Shown: piece by piece, positions 1-8,391 of the stretch | Layout: each line of letters begins with the position of its first letter | Numbering within the stretch: the stretch's first letter is position 1 | NCBI GenBank assembly: GCA_002049545.1 | Contig: LLYT01000008.1 | Coordinates: forward strand, 1-50,652 | Length of the DNA: 50,652 nucleotides | From: Deltaproteobacteria bacterium tcs-42 | Lineage (GTDB): Bacteria > Desulfobacterota > Desulfuromonadia > Desulfuromonadales > Geopsychrobacteraceae | Direction of reading: 5' to 3' | The notes under the pieces: model-generated | The model's input: only the letters and a program-made list of their open reading frames with translations | What the model was told of the DNA's origin: nothing | Database searches by the model: none | Made by a program: the position numbers and the translations under genes

Positions 1-181
1 TTTGTGAGCAAGACGGAAATCGCATTTTCGGCTTGCGGAGTTGAAAAGGCCCAGGATGGGACTTTTTCAACATCCTGCTAAAACCTCCCTCATGACTTTC
101 TGTGAGGTCGGCCAAAAATAACAGACGCATAACCTTTCCCTGTGTTATGACTGTCTTGTCAGTAGTCATGCCAATCTAACA
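1..181. repeat. Intergenic palindromic sequence upstream of rocD
   Basis: No gene is seen here. The stretch holds overlapping inverted repeats: CAGGATG at 52-58 pairs with CATCCTG at 71-77, and TTGAAAA at 41-47 can pair with TTTTTCAA at 63-70. A second short inverted repeat, ATGACT/AGTCAT, lies near 146-170 just before rocD and could be a regulator site. No convincing promoter was picked out. The first hairpin resembles the short palindromic intergenic repeats seen elsewhere in this window, but no exact second copy was found. Confidence 0.35.
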
Positions 182-205
182 ATGAGTCAAAGCAGGAGTT
201 GTAAT

Positions 206-1408
206 ATGCAGCAACGTGAGTTTATTGGTTTGGAAGATCAATTTGGTGCCCATAATTACAAACCCCTGGATGTTGTCCTGTCGCGGGGCGAAGGGGTCTG
301 GGTCTGGGATGTTGATGGTAACAAATACCTCGATTGTCTGGCTGCCTATTCGGCTGTCAATCAGGGACACTGTCACCCTGAAATTATGCAGGCAATGGTT
401 AAGCAGGCAGAAAAATTGACCTTAACGTCCCGTGCCTTCCGTAATGATCAGCTTGGCCCTTTCTATAAAGAACTCTGCGAGCTGACCAATTCTCACAAGG
501 TTCTGCCGATGAATAGTGGTGCCGAAGCGGTAGAAACAGCCATTAAAACGGTGCGCAAGTGGGGCTATACGGTAAAAGGGGTGCCACAGGATAAGGCGGA
601 AATTATCGTCTGTGATGATAATTTTCATGGCCGGACGATCAGTATTGTCAGTTTCAGTACTGATGAGAATGCCCGGGCCGGGTTTGGTCCTTTTACGCCA
701 GGATTTAAACTTGTCCCCTTTGATGATGCCGCTGCTCTCGAAGCAGCAATTACCGAAAATACGGTTGCGTTCCTGGTGGAACCAATCCAGGGTGAAGCTG
801 GGGTGATGATTCCGCCGGAAGGTTATCTTAAAGAAGCCAGGACTATTTGTGACCGTCACAATGTCGTTCTGATCCTCGATGAGATTCAGACGGGTCTGGG
901 ACGAACCGGAAAATTATTGGCCGAAGAATACGAAGGGATTGAGGCCGATTTGACCATTATTGGTAAAGCCCTCTCAGGGGGGTTTTATCCGGTGTCCGCT
1001 GTGCTATCCAATACCGAGGTGATGGATGTCCTCCAGCCGGGTGAGCACGGTAGCACCTTTGGTGGCAATCCGCTGGCCTGTGCAGTCTCTCGGGCCGCTC
1101 TGAAGGTTCTGTTTGATGAAAAATTGATTGAAAATTCCTATGAGCAGGGCAAGTATTTCCTGGGTGAATTAAGAAAGATCTCGGATCCTCGTATCAAGGA
1201 GATACGCGGGCGCGGATTAATGGTGGCGATTGAATTTCATCCTGAAGTCGGTGGCGCACGCGCCTATTGCAACAAGTTGAAAGAGCAGGGAGTTCTGGCC
1301 AAAGATACCCATGAGAACATCATCCGTTTTGCTCCTCCATTGGTGATCAAGCGTGAAGAAGTGGATCAGATTCTGGCTGCCATTAAACAGGTTTTAGCTG
1401 CATCCTGA
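206..1408 (+). CDS. rocD: Ornithine--oxo-acid aminotransferase
   Basis: PLP-dependent class III aminotransferase that converts L-ornithine and 2-oxoglutarate to glutamate-5-semialdehyde and glutamate in the cytoplasm. The protein is about 400 residues, the family's usual length. It shows the cofactor-binding DEIQTGLGR stretch and the Schiff-base lysine in [15 protein letters not shown], near residue 255. The [13 protein letters not shown] segment is typical of ornithine aminotransferase rather than of acetylornithine or GABA enzymes, although ArgD-like activity cannot be excluded. An ATG at 182 is in frame, but AGGAG at 194-198 lies 7 bases before the ATG at 206, which was chosen as the start. 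The gene stands alone and is followed by a strong hairpin at 1461-1494. Confidence 0.9.
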   Translation: MQQREFIGLEDQFGAHNYKPLDVVLSRGEGVWVWDVDGNKYLDCLAAYSAVNQGHCHPEIMQAMVKQAEKLTLTSRAFRNDQLGPFYKELCELTNSHKVLPMNSGAEAVETAIKTVRKWGYTVKGVPQDKAEIIVCDDNFHGRTISIVSFSTDENARAGFGPFTPGFKLVPFDDAAALEAAITENTVAFLVEPIQGEAGVMIPPEGYLKEARTICDRHNVVLILDEIQTGLGRTGKLLAEEYEGIEADLTIIGKALSGGFYPVSAVLSNTEVMDVLQPGEHGSTFGGNPLACAVSRAALKVLFDEKLIENSYEQGKYFLGELRKISDPRIKEIRGRGLMVAIEFHPEVGGARAYCNKLKEQGVLAKDTHENIIRFAPPLVIKREEVDQILAAIKQVLAAS

Positions 1409-1460
1409 CGATTTTTTTACCCAGATATCGATTTTGGATGCTCGATTTTTGTCTTTGGGC

Positions 1461-1494
1461 AAACAGCCCCCAATCTGTGAGATGGGGGCTGTTT
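1461..1494. terminator. 12-bp perfect hairpin after rocD
   Basis: AAACAGCCCCCA at 1461-1472 is perfectly complementary to TGGGGGCTGTTT at 1483-1494, with a 10-base loop. There is no long U-run, only the terminal GUUUG, so it may act as a weak terminator or an mRNA 3'-end stabiliser between rocD and the radical SAM gene. Confidence 0.6.
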
Positions 1495-1541
1495 GAGTTG
1501 CATCTGCCGAAGAAGGTAGAATAAATTCAAGGATATAGGTG

Positions 1542-2474
1542 ATGTATAAATATTTATTTGGTCCGGTCCCTTCCAGGCGGCTGGGAATGTCCTTGGGGGT
1601 TGATTTAGTCCCCAAAAAAGTTTGTTCCCTTGATTGTGTTTATTGTGAAGTTGGCGAGACAACAAAGCTAACTCTTGAAAGAAAAGAGTATGTTCCTTAC
1701 GCCAGGATTGTTGCCGAGTTGAACAGTTATTTTGCGAGTAATCCTGATCCTGATTATATCACCTTCTCCGGCTCAGGAGAGCCAACACTGAATAGCCGCA
1801 TCGGTGATGTTATTGCATTTATTAAGCAAGTGAAGCCCGGTATCCCTATTGCGGTTTTAACCAATGGAACATTACTTTACGATATACAGGTCCGCTCAGA
1901 ACTTAAATCAGCTGATCTTGTTCTCCCTTCCCTGGATGCAGCGACCGAGGCGGCCTTTAAAAAAATCAATCGTCCTCCCGAGACCCTGACACTGGACCAA
2001 TATTTACAGGGATTGATAGAATTCAGAAAAGAATTTTCCGGAAAGATATGGCTGGAAATCCTAATTCTTCCCGGTTACAACGATAGTGAAGAAGAGTTAC
2101 AGGAGTTAAGAAAGAACATCCAACAGATGAAGCCCGATGCTGTGCAAATTAACACTTTGGACAGACCCGGAACGGAATCGGACCTTCATGGTGCGACCAA
2201 GGCGGAACTTCGCAGAGTTCTTGAGCTGTTACAGTTGGATAATATGGAAATAATTGCTGCAGCACCACAAAGAAAAAATATAAAATCTTACCGGGGTGAT
2301 GCCGAAACAGCGATTCTCGAGACCATTGCCAGAAGACCTTGTACCCTTGAAGACCTGGTGCAGATTTTGGGGATGCATCGAAGTGAAATTAATAAATACC
2401 TTGATGTTTTAGACTCCGAAGGGAAGATCGAAGCTATTCAACAAACGAGGGGCTTTTTTTATAAAAAAAGTTAG
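1542..2474 (+). CDS. Radical SAM protein with C-terminal winged helix (COG0731-like)
   Basis: The N-terminus carries the radical SAM cluster motif CSLDCVYC (CxxxCxxC, around residues 29-36). A glycine-rich SAM-binding segment, FSGSGEPTLNS, follows near residue 80. The last 60 residues look like a winged helix-turn-helix (TLEDLVQILGMHRSEINKYL). This architecture matches the COG0731 group, often labelled wyosine-synthase-like radical SAM proteins; the substrate in bacteria is not known. A GTG at 1539 precedes the ATG at 1542. AAGGA at 1529-1533 fits the ATG best. The last base of the TAG stop (2474) is the first base of a mobile element inserted here. Without the insertion the same frame would have ended with TAA, so the protein is intact. 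Confidence 0.8.
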   Translation: MYKYLFGPVPSRRLGMSLGVDLVPKKVCSLDCVYCEVGETTKLTLERKEYVPYARIVAELNSYFASNPDPDYITFSGSGEPTLNSRIGDVIAFIKQVKPGIPIAVLTNGTLLYDIQVRSELKSADLVLPSLDAATEAAFKKINRPPETLTLDQYLQGLIEFRKEFSGKIWLEILILPGYNDSEEELQELRKNIQQMKPDAVQINTLDRPGTESDLHGATKAELRRVLELLQLDNMEIIAAAPQRKNIKSYRGDAETAILETIARRPCTLEDLVQILGMHRSEINKYLDVLDSEGKIEAIQQTRGFFYKKS

Positions 2475-2618
2475 TAGCTATTCACCACCGCTACTGATAG
2501 GGGCTTGTGGTACTCATGGAAAGGGCGTCTGTCGCCACGGACGGCGACAGTCGAACGGCCATGGACGGCGCAAAGTGGCCCTTGGAATGGGTGCCTCAAG
2601 GCATTGCTGAACAGTTAC
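2474..2618 (-). mobile_element. MITE-like element, copy 1 (145 bp)
   Basis: One of three near-identical copies; the others are at 14568-14713 and 35784-35927, in the opposite orientation. Its ends form an imperfect inverted repeat: GTAGCTATTCACC at 2474-2486, and the complement of GTAACTGTTCAGC at the right end. It is flanked by a perfect 8-bp direct duplication, AAAAGTTA, at 2466-2473 and 2619-2626. There is no coding capacity. The interior contains a hairpin. GTAA-type ends and an 8-bp duplication are features of the IS66 family, so mobilisation by an IS66-type transposase encoded elsewhere is inferred. Confidence 0.88.
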
Positions 2619-2754
2619 AAAAGTTAAAACTTCAAGGGGGTAACCGGATAGCCTTGATGGTGTCATGGATGTGGTGAGCCGCCAGGCCCGTGAGCGGCTG
2701 CTGGAGTTTCTGGACGAAGAGATCGGTAATGCCTGTGCTGCCTGCTGGATGGGA

Positions 2755-3318
2755 TTACTTGATAAACATTCTATGGCGTAGCCTTTGTAATTTTAAGTTT
2801 TGTTTCTCATCATTGTCAGAAAAAGTCACATCTTCCCAGGTCTGATAACAGGTGAATAATCGTGCTCGCATTTCGAGTTCATCCCCATCAAATCCCAATT
2901 CAGCGAATATTTCACGCGAAAAATCAAGACGCATTTTTATGACCTTGTTGACCGCTTCGTGAACCCGTGGATCTGCTTTCGCCCAAGCGTTCATTGCCAG
3001 GTCGTATTTTGTCAGTTTTTTATTTCTGATCATTTTCATGACGGTCAATAGGCGCTCATCCGCAGTCAGTTTTTTAATCTCCAGATCATCAATCAAGATG
3101 CTGGTGTATTCCTGAGACCAGAAATCAAGAAGGTGTTGCAACAGGTCTTGCCGATTTTTGAAATGCCAGTAGAATCCACTTCTTGATATTCCTAGAAGTT
3201 TGGCAAGTTTTTCAATTTTTACTGCCTCAAAACCCTCCAATTCAAGGAGCTCAAGTGCTTTAGCGAGCCATTGATTTTTACTGATGCCTTTATTTTTTTT
3301 TACCTCTGTCGATTTCAT
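2755..3318 (-). CDS. TetR/AcrR-family transcriptional regulator
   Basis: A 187-residue protein with an N-terminal TetR helix-turn-helix. The recognition helix region reads KIEKLAKLLGISRSGFYWHFKNR, at about residues 34-56, and is followed by a helical ligand domain without recognisable specificity. The start is ATG at 3318, preceded on the minus strand by AAGGTGA. The gene is divergent from the DUF169 gene at 3437. The short shared region holds a long perfect inverted repeat at 3332-3361, so it most likely represses itself and the DUF169 gene. The inducer is unknown. Confidence 0.88.
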   Translation of the reverse strand: MKSTEVKKNKGISKNQWLAKALELLELEGFEAVKIEKLAKLLGISRSGFYWHFKNRQDLLQHLLDFWSQEYTSILIDDLEIKKLTADERLLTVMKMIRNKKLTKYDLAMNAWAKADPRVHEAVNKVIKMRLDFSREIFAELGFDGDELEMRARLFTCYQTWEDVTFSDNDEKQNLKLQRLRHRMFIK

Positions 3319-3331
3319 TTTTCACCTTGAC

Positions 3332-3361
3332 TATTTACTGAACAGAACTGTACAGTAAATA
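3332..3361. promoter_or_regulatory. Probable TetR operator between divergent genes
   Basis: TATTTACTG at 3332-3340 and CAGTAAATA at 3353-3361 form a perfect 9-bp inverted repeat with a 12-bp spacer. The spacer's right end contributes to a second palindrome, CTGTACAG, at 3348-3355. The site lies 14 bases upstream of the regulator's start codon and about 75 bases before the divergent gene, a typical position for TetR autoregulation. Confidence 0.75.
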
Positions 3362-3436
3362 TATGATATGTCAATCAGATAACTTTACCCAACAGACAAA
3401 GTACACATGTAGGGCTATTGCATAAAGGAGAATATG

Positions 3437-4180
3437 ATGGATATCGAAATCAAGGCACGTTTTATGGATGCATGGGAAAAACACTTCCCCGGCTGCGATC
3501 TGCCCATCGCTTGTTTTTACACCGATGAGCTGAAAAATGTGGAGTTCCCGGATGCGCTTCATCCTAATCCAAAAGGCAGTACCTGTATTTTTAGCCAGAT
3601 TGTTCCAGTGAAAAAAGGGCGATCCCTCGCTTTTAACAAGGAGAATCTCGGTTGTTTTGGCAGCTTTCTGCCGTTTGGTTTTGACAGCGAACTCAGTGAT
3701 GATGTTAAGGGCTACGTCTGCAATGTGGAACGGGGGATCAAGAGTTTTGAACATCTTGAGAGCATGTACAAACATCGGCCAGCAGGAGCCGCTCCGGGTA
3801 AATATCTGGTGTTTAAACGTTGGGATGCTCTGGAAGAGGAGGACAACCCCCAGGTTGTTTTCTTTATCAATAATCAGGATGTGATCACTGGCCTCCATGG
3901 GTTGGCAAACTTTGATGCTATGAGTCCATACGAGGTGATTGCGCCGTTTGGTACCGGTTGTGATTCGATTGTGGGTTTCCCTATGCACGAATTGCAGCAG
4001 CAGCAACCAAAAGCGGTTTTGGGTCCTCTGGATGTTGCCGTAAGGCAATCTTTCAAGCCAAACCTGCTCACTTTTGCTGCTCCGTGGCCAAAGTTTTTGC
4101 AGATGGTGGACAATATTGAAGATAGTTTTGTGGGAACAGAAGTCTGGGCAAAATTAAAGAGACGACTTTCTAAAGCATAA
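3437..4180 (+). CDS. DUF169 family protein
   Basis: A 247-residue cytoplasmic protein. It resembles DUF169 (COG2043) proteins in overall order: an early LPIACFY segment, a cysteine-containing stretch (TCIFSQIVPVKKGRSLAF, near 55-75) followed by LGCFGSFLPFGF, and a late APFGTGCDSIVGFPMHE segment near 180-196. The function of the family is not established; conserved cysteines suggest metal or cofactor binding. Two ATGs overlap at 3434 and 3437. AAGGAG at 3425-3430 is spaced correctly (6 bases) only for 3437. Expression is probably controlled by the divergent TetR regulator. A terminator follows at 4208-4245. Confidence 0.65.
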   Translation: MDIEIKARFMDAWEKHFPGCDLPIACFYTDELKNVEFPDALHPNPKGSTCIFSQIVPVKKGRSLAFNKENLGCFGSFLPFGFDSELSDDVKGYVCNVERGIKSFEHLESMYKHRPAGAAPGKYLVFKRWDALEEEDNPQVVFFINNQDVITGLHGLANFDAMSPYEVIAPFGTGCDSIVGFPMHELQQQQPKAVLGPLDVAVRQSFKPNLLTFAAPWPKFLQMVDNIEDSFVGTEVWAKLKRRLSKA

Positions 4181-4207
4181 ATAGTTACAATTTGATAGAG
4201 AACTTTT

Positions 4208-4245
4208 TGGAGATTGTCGTATTAATGCGGTAATCTCCATTTTTC
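4208..4245 (+). terminator. Rho-independent terminator after the DUF169 gene
   Basis: TGGAGATT at 4208-4215 pairs with AATCTCCA at 4232-4239, with further CG pairs inside the loop. A U-rich tail (TTTTTCTT) follows. It separates the DUF169 gene from the MFS transporter gene. Confidence 0.75.
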
Positions 4246-4276
4246 TTATAAATTCCCCCAAAGAAGTCTCCAGACC

Positions 4277-5512
4277 ATGTTGCGCAATCGGTATTATCTA
4301 TTTCTCTGGTTCGTTAATATCGCCACAACCCTGGCAATTGAACTGTTTACTGTCACGATTCTGGTGTCAATTTACGAACGGACCGAATCGACTTTACTGG
4401 CTGCCGGGACGATGGTCGTACGGGCATTACCGACACTCTTGCTGGGGCCTGTTGCCGGAGTATTAGTCGATCGCTTTTCCCGTAAAAATATTATCATCAG
4501 CATGGATCTGCTTCGATTGATGTTGGTCGGAGTCGCAATCTGGTTTTTGCAGGGAGATGGAGGTGTTCCGGTTGTCGGGATCTATCTCATTTTGGCAGGA
4601 CTTTCTGTCGCTGAAATCTTCCATCGACCCGCCCGCATGGCTCTTATTCCCTCGTTGGTTCCACATCAGCAATTGATCAAAGCCAACAGCTTTATCCTGG
4701 CGTCAACACAAATCGTGATGGCTCTCTCTTACATGATCGGTGGTTGGCTTATATTGGCACTGCCGCTACGGCAGATTGCTCTGGGTGTGGTCGTTTTGTT
4801 TTTGCTCGCCGCTTTCGCAGCTATGCTTATTGTGGAACCAACGGCTGGTGAAAAAAAGGACTCCGGTGAAAATGAATCCTTTGCAAAATCGTTAGTGTCT
4901 GGCTGGCGATATTTACGTCAACATCCCGTTGCCCGGGCATTGACAGTCATGGAGACAATAGAGCATTTACCACATGGTATCTGGACTGGAGCCGTAATGT
5001 TGGCTTTTACCACCAAGGCGCTGCACGGTGATGCTGCCGATTGGGGTTATCAGGCGACGGGTTATTTTACGGGAATGATCCTGGGTTCTCTTTTTGCTCT
5101 GGCGATTGGCGATTGGCTACGACGCTACACGGGGCGTATCATCGTTATGAACGCTTTTGCTGCCGGTCTGTTTACATTTGCCTATGCCAGCAGTCAAACT
5201 GTTTGGATGGCGGTGGTGTGGGCTTTTGTGTTTGGGCCACCGTTTGCTATCCGTGATGTAGCGCAGGATTCACTGTTACAGGATACAGTTGCATCCGGGC
5301 AGTTTGGCCGGGTTTATGCGACCCGGGAAATGTTACGCAGTACAATGTTTATGTTTGCCGGTCTCTTCTTTGCCTGGCTCTCTGATTTTGTCCCTATTCG
5401 TATGATCTATGTTTCTGGTGGTGTCGCTTATTTACTGACCGGTTTCTATGCATTGAGTAACAAAGCCTTGCGAAAAAGTAAGATGAATCCCGATGCTGAA
5501 ATGAATAATTAA
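4277..5512 (+). CDS. MFS transporter (EntS/MFS_3-like)
   Basis: A 411-residue integral membrane protein with about 12 hydrophobic segments. The conserved MFS loop 2-3 motif is present as GPVAGVLVDRFSRKN near residues 57-71. The N-terminal half resembles the MFS_3 / enterobactin-exporter-like group, which exports small molecules using the proton gradient. The substrate cannot be told from sequence. No strong ribosome binding site is visible before the ATG at 4277. The gene stands alone between the DUF169 terminator and the convergent glcF, whose stop lies only 30 bases away. Confidence 0.8.
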   Translation: MLRNRYYLFLWFVNIATTLAIELFTVTILVSIYERTESTLLAAGTMVVRALPTLLLGPVAGVLVDRFSRKNIIISMDLLRLMLVGVAIWFLQGDGGVPVVGIYLILAGLSVAEIFHRPARMALIPSLVPHQQLIKANSFILASTQIVMALSYMIGGWLILALPLRQIALGVVVLFLLAAFAAMLIVEPTAGEKKDSGENESFAKSLVSGWRYLRQHPVARALTVMETIEHLPHGIWTGAVMLAFTTKALHGDAADWGYQATGYFTGMILGSLFALAIGDWLRRYTGRIIVMNAFAAGLFTFAYASSQTVWMAVVWAFVFGPPFAIRDVAQDSLLQDTVASGQFGRVYATREMLRSTMFMFAGLFFAWLSDFVPIRMIYVSGGVAYLLTGFYALSNKALRKSKMNPDAEMNN

Positions 5513-5542
5513 GTGTTAGATCACGGCAGTTTTGTCGGTTCG

Positions 5543-6844
5543 CTAATCGGGTGTTGCTTCTCCGAGTAGTTCACACAGATGTAATACCGGTTGTGGCATC
5601 TGTGCTTTTCGTAATCCCCACGCTAATTGAAGATGGCAGCCCGGGTTTGCGGTCACCAGAACCTCTGCTTCGGTCTTTTTTACATTGTCAAGTTTACGAT
5701 CAAGGATTTTCTGACTCTCCTCGGTAAATTTCAAGCTGAAAGTTGCCGCTGAGCCACAGCACCAGCTCGATTCGTTCATCTCCCGCAACTCCACTCCGGG
5801 GATCGATTCGAGCACTTTTCGCGGTTGTTTGCTGATCCCCTGGGCGTGGCAGATGTGGCAGGGTTCGTGGTAGGTCACGGTTTTGTTGACCGGTTTCAAT
5901 TCTGCGGTACGAATGCCAACTTCAACCAGGAACTCGCTGATATCTCTGATCTTGCTGTGGAAGTGCTGCAGGCGCTGGTGATCTTCCCGCTCGGCAAGCA
6001 TCTCCTCATATTCTTTCAGTGCTGCGCCGCAGCCGCCACAATCTGTGACAATGGCATCGACGTCCAGATCGAGGAACAGATCGAGATTGTGGCTGGCCAG
6101 TTGGCGCGCTGTCTCTGGATCGCCTTCGGTTAAATGGGGGGCCCCGCAACACTTTTGGGTTTTGGGGGTGATCACATCAAAACCCTGATGGTTGAGGATT
6201 TTTACCGTCTGGCGGGAAACTTCGGCGTACATCAGGGTCATAACGCAGCCAAGAAAGAAGGCGACTGTGCCGCGCTTTTCACCCTTCGCCGGGCTGAGTT
6301 CCGGCAGTTTTTTCCGTAACGGCTGGACCAGTTCGGGCAACATTCCTTCAGCTTTATCGATCCATTCAGGACCAAGTTTCAGCACCTTACTGTTGCGGAC
6401 CAGCCATTGTATCCCGAGCTTCTGGTAGAGTCGTGCCGGGAGCATTGACGTTTCCAGCAGGTTGGGGTTCGGTAACATTTTTTCTAGAATAAAGGTGCGA
6501 AATCCCGCTTGCCATTTGGGTAGTGGTTGCTGCTGGGCAACTTGAGCACGACATATTTCCATCAGGCTGCCCGCTTGGACCCCCGATGGGCAAGCTGTCG
6601 TACAGGCACGGCAATCAAGACAGAAAAAAGCTTCTTCTTTGATTGCCTGATTGAATTCCATCTTCCCTTCGCCAACAGTACGGGCCAAAGCGACACGACC
6701 GCGTGGACTGGAACGTTCCCGCCCGGTTAACGAAAATGTTGGACAGGTGGGGAGACAGAAACCGCAACGCATACACTGCAGGATATCTTCATATTCGGGG
6801 GCATCGGTGGTGGTGAAATTGCCTAGTTTTTCAATTTCGGCCAT
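5543..6844 (-). CDS. glcF: Fe-S subunit of glycolate/D-lactate dehydrogenase
   Basis: A 433-residue electron-transfer subunit. Two 4Fe-4S motifs lie near the N-terminus (CMRCGFCLPTCP and CLDCRACTTACP). Two cysteine-rich CCG domains follow; visible parts are QKCCGAPHL, TDCGGCGAALK, YHEPCHICHAQG and SSWCCGSAATF. It should accept electrons from the FAD subunit encoded just upstream and pass them to the respiratory chain. An in-frame ATG at 6904 would lie inside glcD. The ATG at 6844 follows the glcD stop by a single base, with AGGAG in the glcD tail, and was chosen. No glcE is present, so this is a two-subunit enzyme. Confidence 0.9.
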   Translation of the reverse strand: MAEIEKLGNFTTTDAPEYEDILQCMRCGFCLPTCPTFSLTGRERSSPRGRVALARTVGEGKMEFNQAIKEEAFFCLDCRACTTACPSGVQAGSLMEICRAQVAQQQPLPKWQAGFRTFILEKMLPNPNLLETSMLPARLYQKLGIQWLVRNSKVLKLGPEWIDKAEGMLPELVQPLRKKLPELSPAKGEKRGTVAFFLGCVMTLMYAEVSRQTVKILNHQGFDVITPKTQKCCGAPHLTEGDPETARQLASHNLDLFLDLDVDAIVTDCGGCGAALKEYEEMLAEREDHQRLQHFHSKIRDISEFLVEVGIRTAELKPVNKTVTYHEPCHICHAQGISKQPRKVLESIPGVELREMNESSWCCGSAATFSLKFTEESQKILDRKLDNVKKTEAEVLVTANPGCHLQLAWGLRKAQMPQPVLHLCELLGEATPD

Positions 6845-6845
6845 T

Positions 6846-8240
6846 TCAGGACTCCTGCTCGTCGAAAAATATTTTGCCTGGATTGAGTATTCCATCCGGA
6901 TCAAATGCTTTCTTGATCCGCTTCATGACAGCAACTCCACCAGAGCCAACCTGACGGGCCAGATAATCCTTTTTGGCAATACCTATGCCGTGTTCCCCTG
7001 AAACAGTGCCGCCCCATTCAAGGACTTTTGTGTAGAGGTCATCAAAAAAGGCATGTGCGCGTTTCATCTGGTCAGCATCACGCTCATCACACAGGACAGT
7101 TGGGTGCAGGTTTCCATCACCGGCGTGGCCGAAAGTGCCCACGGTAAGATCGTAATGTTTTGCCAGCCGCTCAATTTCAGCAAACGTTTGCGCCATGCAG
7201 GAACGGGGAACCGTTGCATCTTCCATTAACGTAGAAGGGGAAACCCGTGCCATGGCAGAAAGGGCAAAGCGTCGGGCAGTTGCAAGATCAAGGGCTTCCT
7301 CTGCGTTATTGGCAATGTGGATTTCGGTCGCTTTGACCTGCTTGAGAACCTTTTGGACTTCGGCACTTTCCTCTTCAACGACAGCAGGATGACCATCAAC
7401 CTCAATCAACAAGAGCGCGGCTGTTTCACGTGGTAGTCCAATCTTGACATAGTCTTCAACGCAATTAATGGTGGTTTTGTCCATTATTTCCATGGTTGAT
7501 GGGATAACTTTTGCTGCGATAATCTCCGAAACCGCCTTGCCGGCAGTTTTAATGTCGTCAAAATAAGCCAGCATGGTTTGACTTGTTTGCGGTGGCGGGA
7601 TCAGGCGGAATGTTACCTCTGTGATGATGGCCAGGGTTCCCTCGCTGCTGACCAACAGATCCTTGAATGAATAGCCGGCAACATCTTTGACGCTTTTCCC
7701 GCCAGTAGTGATGATGCTGCCATCCGGGAGGACACATTTCAGTGCCATAACGTAATCACCCGTGACCCCGTACTTCAGGCAGCGTAAACCACCGGCGTCT
7801 TCCATAACATTGCCGCCGATGGTCGAAATCTTTTGCGAGGCTGGATCGGGGGGATAATAGAGGCCCTTTTTCAAAACAGCATTGGCCATGTCGAGGGTAA
7901 TCACACCTGCCTCTGCTGTGACTGTGAGATTTTCTTCATCGATCTCTAAAATTTTATTCATCCGGTTCAGGCAGAGAACAATTCCCCTTTGAACCGGAAT
8001 ACTGCCACCGGATAAGCCGCTGCCGCTGCCACGGGGGGTAATGGGTAGCCCTTCGGCACGAGCCAGTTGCAGTGCGGCTTGAACCTCTTTCGTGCTGGTT
8101 GGGTATACAACAACATCAGGAGCGTGATGTAATCCAGGAGTTGCATCATAACCAAGAACCAATAGGTCTTCTTCCTGCCAAACCACATTTTCTTTTCCCA
8201 GTTTTTGAACCAGCCTATCCAGAATGTTTTTAGCGATCAT
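6846..8240 (-). CDS. glcD: FAD-binding dehydrogenase subunit (glycolate or D-lactate)
   Basis: A 464-residue flavoprotein of the FAD-oxidase C / VAO type. The FAD-binding segment PRGSGSGLSGGSIPVQRG lies near residues 70-87. The C-terminal substrate/FAD region shows FGHAGDGNLHP and GTVSGEHGIG. Family members oxidise glycolate, D-lactate or other 2-hydroxy acids. The nearby L-lactate genes (lutC, lutBA) with the same operator make D-lactate plausible, but this is inference. The gene is tightly coupled to glcF. It has its own promoter and operator in the 151-base gap after the CoA-transferase gene. Confidence 0.88.
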   Translation of the reverse strand: MIAKNILDRLVQKLGKENVVWQEEDLLVLGYDATPGLHHAPDVVVYPTSTKEVQAALQLARAEGLPITPRGSGSGLSGGSIPVQRGIVLCLNRMNKILEIDEENLTVTAEAGVITLDMANAVLKKGLYYPPDPASQKISTIGGNVMEDAGGLRCLKYGVTGDYVMALKCVLPDGSIITTGGKSVKDVAGYSFKDLLVSSEGTLAIITEVTFRLIPPPQTSQTMLAYFDDIKTAGKAVSEIIAAKVIPSTMEIMDKTTINCVEDYVKIGLPRETAALLLIEVDGHPAVVEEESAEVQKVLKQVKATEIHIANNAEEALDLATARRFALSAMARVSPSTLMEDATVPRSCMAQTFAEIERLAKHYDLTVGTFGHAGDGNLHPTVLCDERDADQMKRAHAFFDDLYTKVLEWGGTVSGEHGIGIAKKDYLARQVGSGGVAVMKRIKKAFDPDGILNPGKIFFDEQES

Positions 8241-8298
8241 GGCGCAGCCTTTGAGTTGTTAGTATTGGACTTATGGATAAAAATACATATTGCCTAAA

Positions 8299-8309
8299 TG
8301 GTATGACCA
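8299..8309. promoter_or_regulatory. GntR/FadR-type operator upstream of glcD
   Basis: TGGTATGACCA is a perfect TGGT-N3-ACCA palindrome, the core recognised by FadR-subfamily GntR regulators such as LldR and PdhR. It lies 10 bases downstream of the -10 element of the glcD promoter, where it would block transcription. The surrounding CTAAATGGTANGACCA is shared with the site before lutC at 11411-11421. Confidence 0.7.
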
Positions 8310-8319
8310 ATTGTCTGTT

Positions 8320-8348
8320 AAGGTAGTGCAGGGCTTTTGTTCTGTCAA
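8320..8348 (-). promoter_or_regulatory. Sigma-70 type promoter for glcDF
   Basis: On the minus strand TTGACA (complement of 8343-8348) is separated by exactly 17 bases from TACCTT (complement of 8320-8325). The operator at 8299-8309 follows at about +1 to +10. Confidence 0.65.
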
Positions 8349-8391
8349 GGCAATAAAGCGTCACCTTTAAGCTTTTTTTGTCGCTTAAACA

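Noticed and set aside
182-205. Upstream start for rocD at 182
   Set aside because: The AGGAG at 194-198 lies inside that extension and is correctly placed for the ATG at 206.
2644-2781. A short plus-strand frame (ATG at 2665, about 38 codons) downstream of mobile element copy 1 that vaguely resembles a transposase fragment
   Set aside because: It overlaps the 3' end of the TetR gene, has no ribosome binding site and no recognisable motif.
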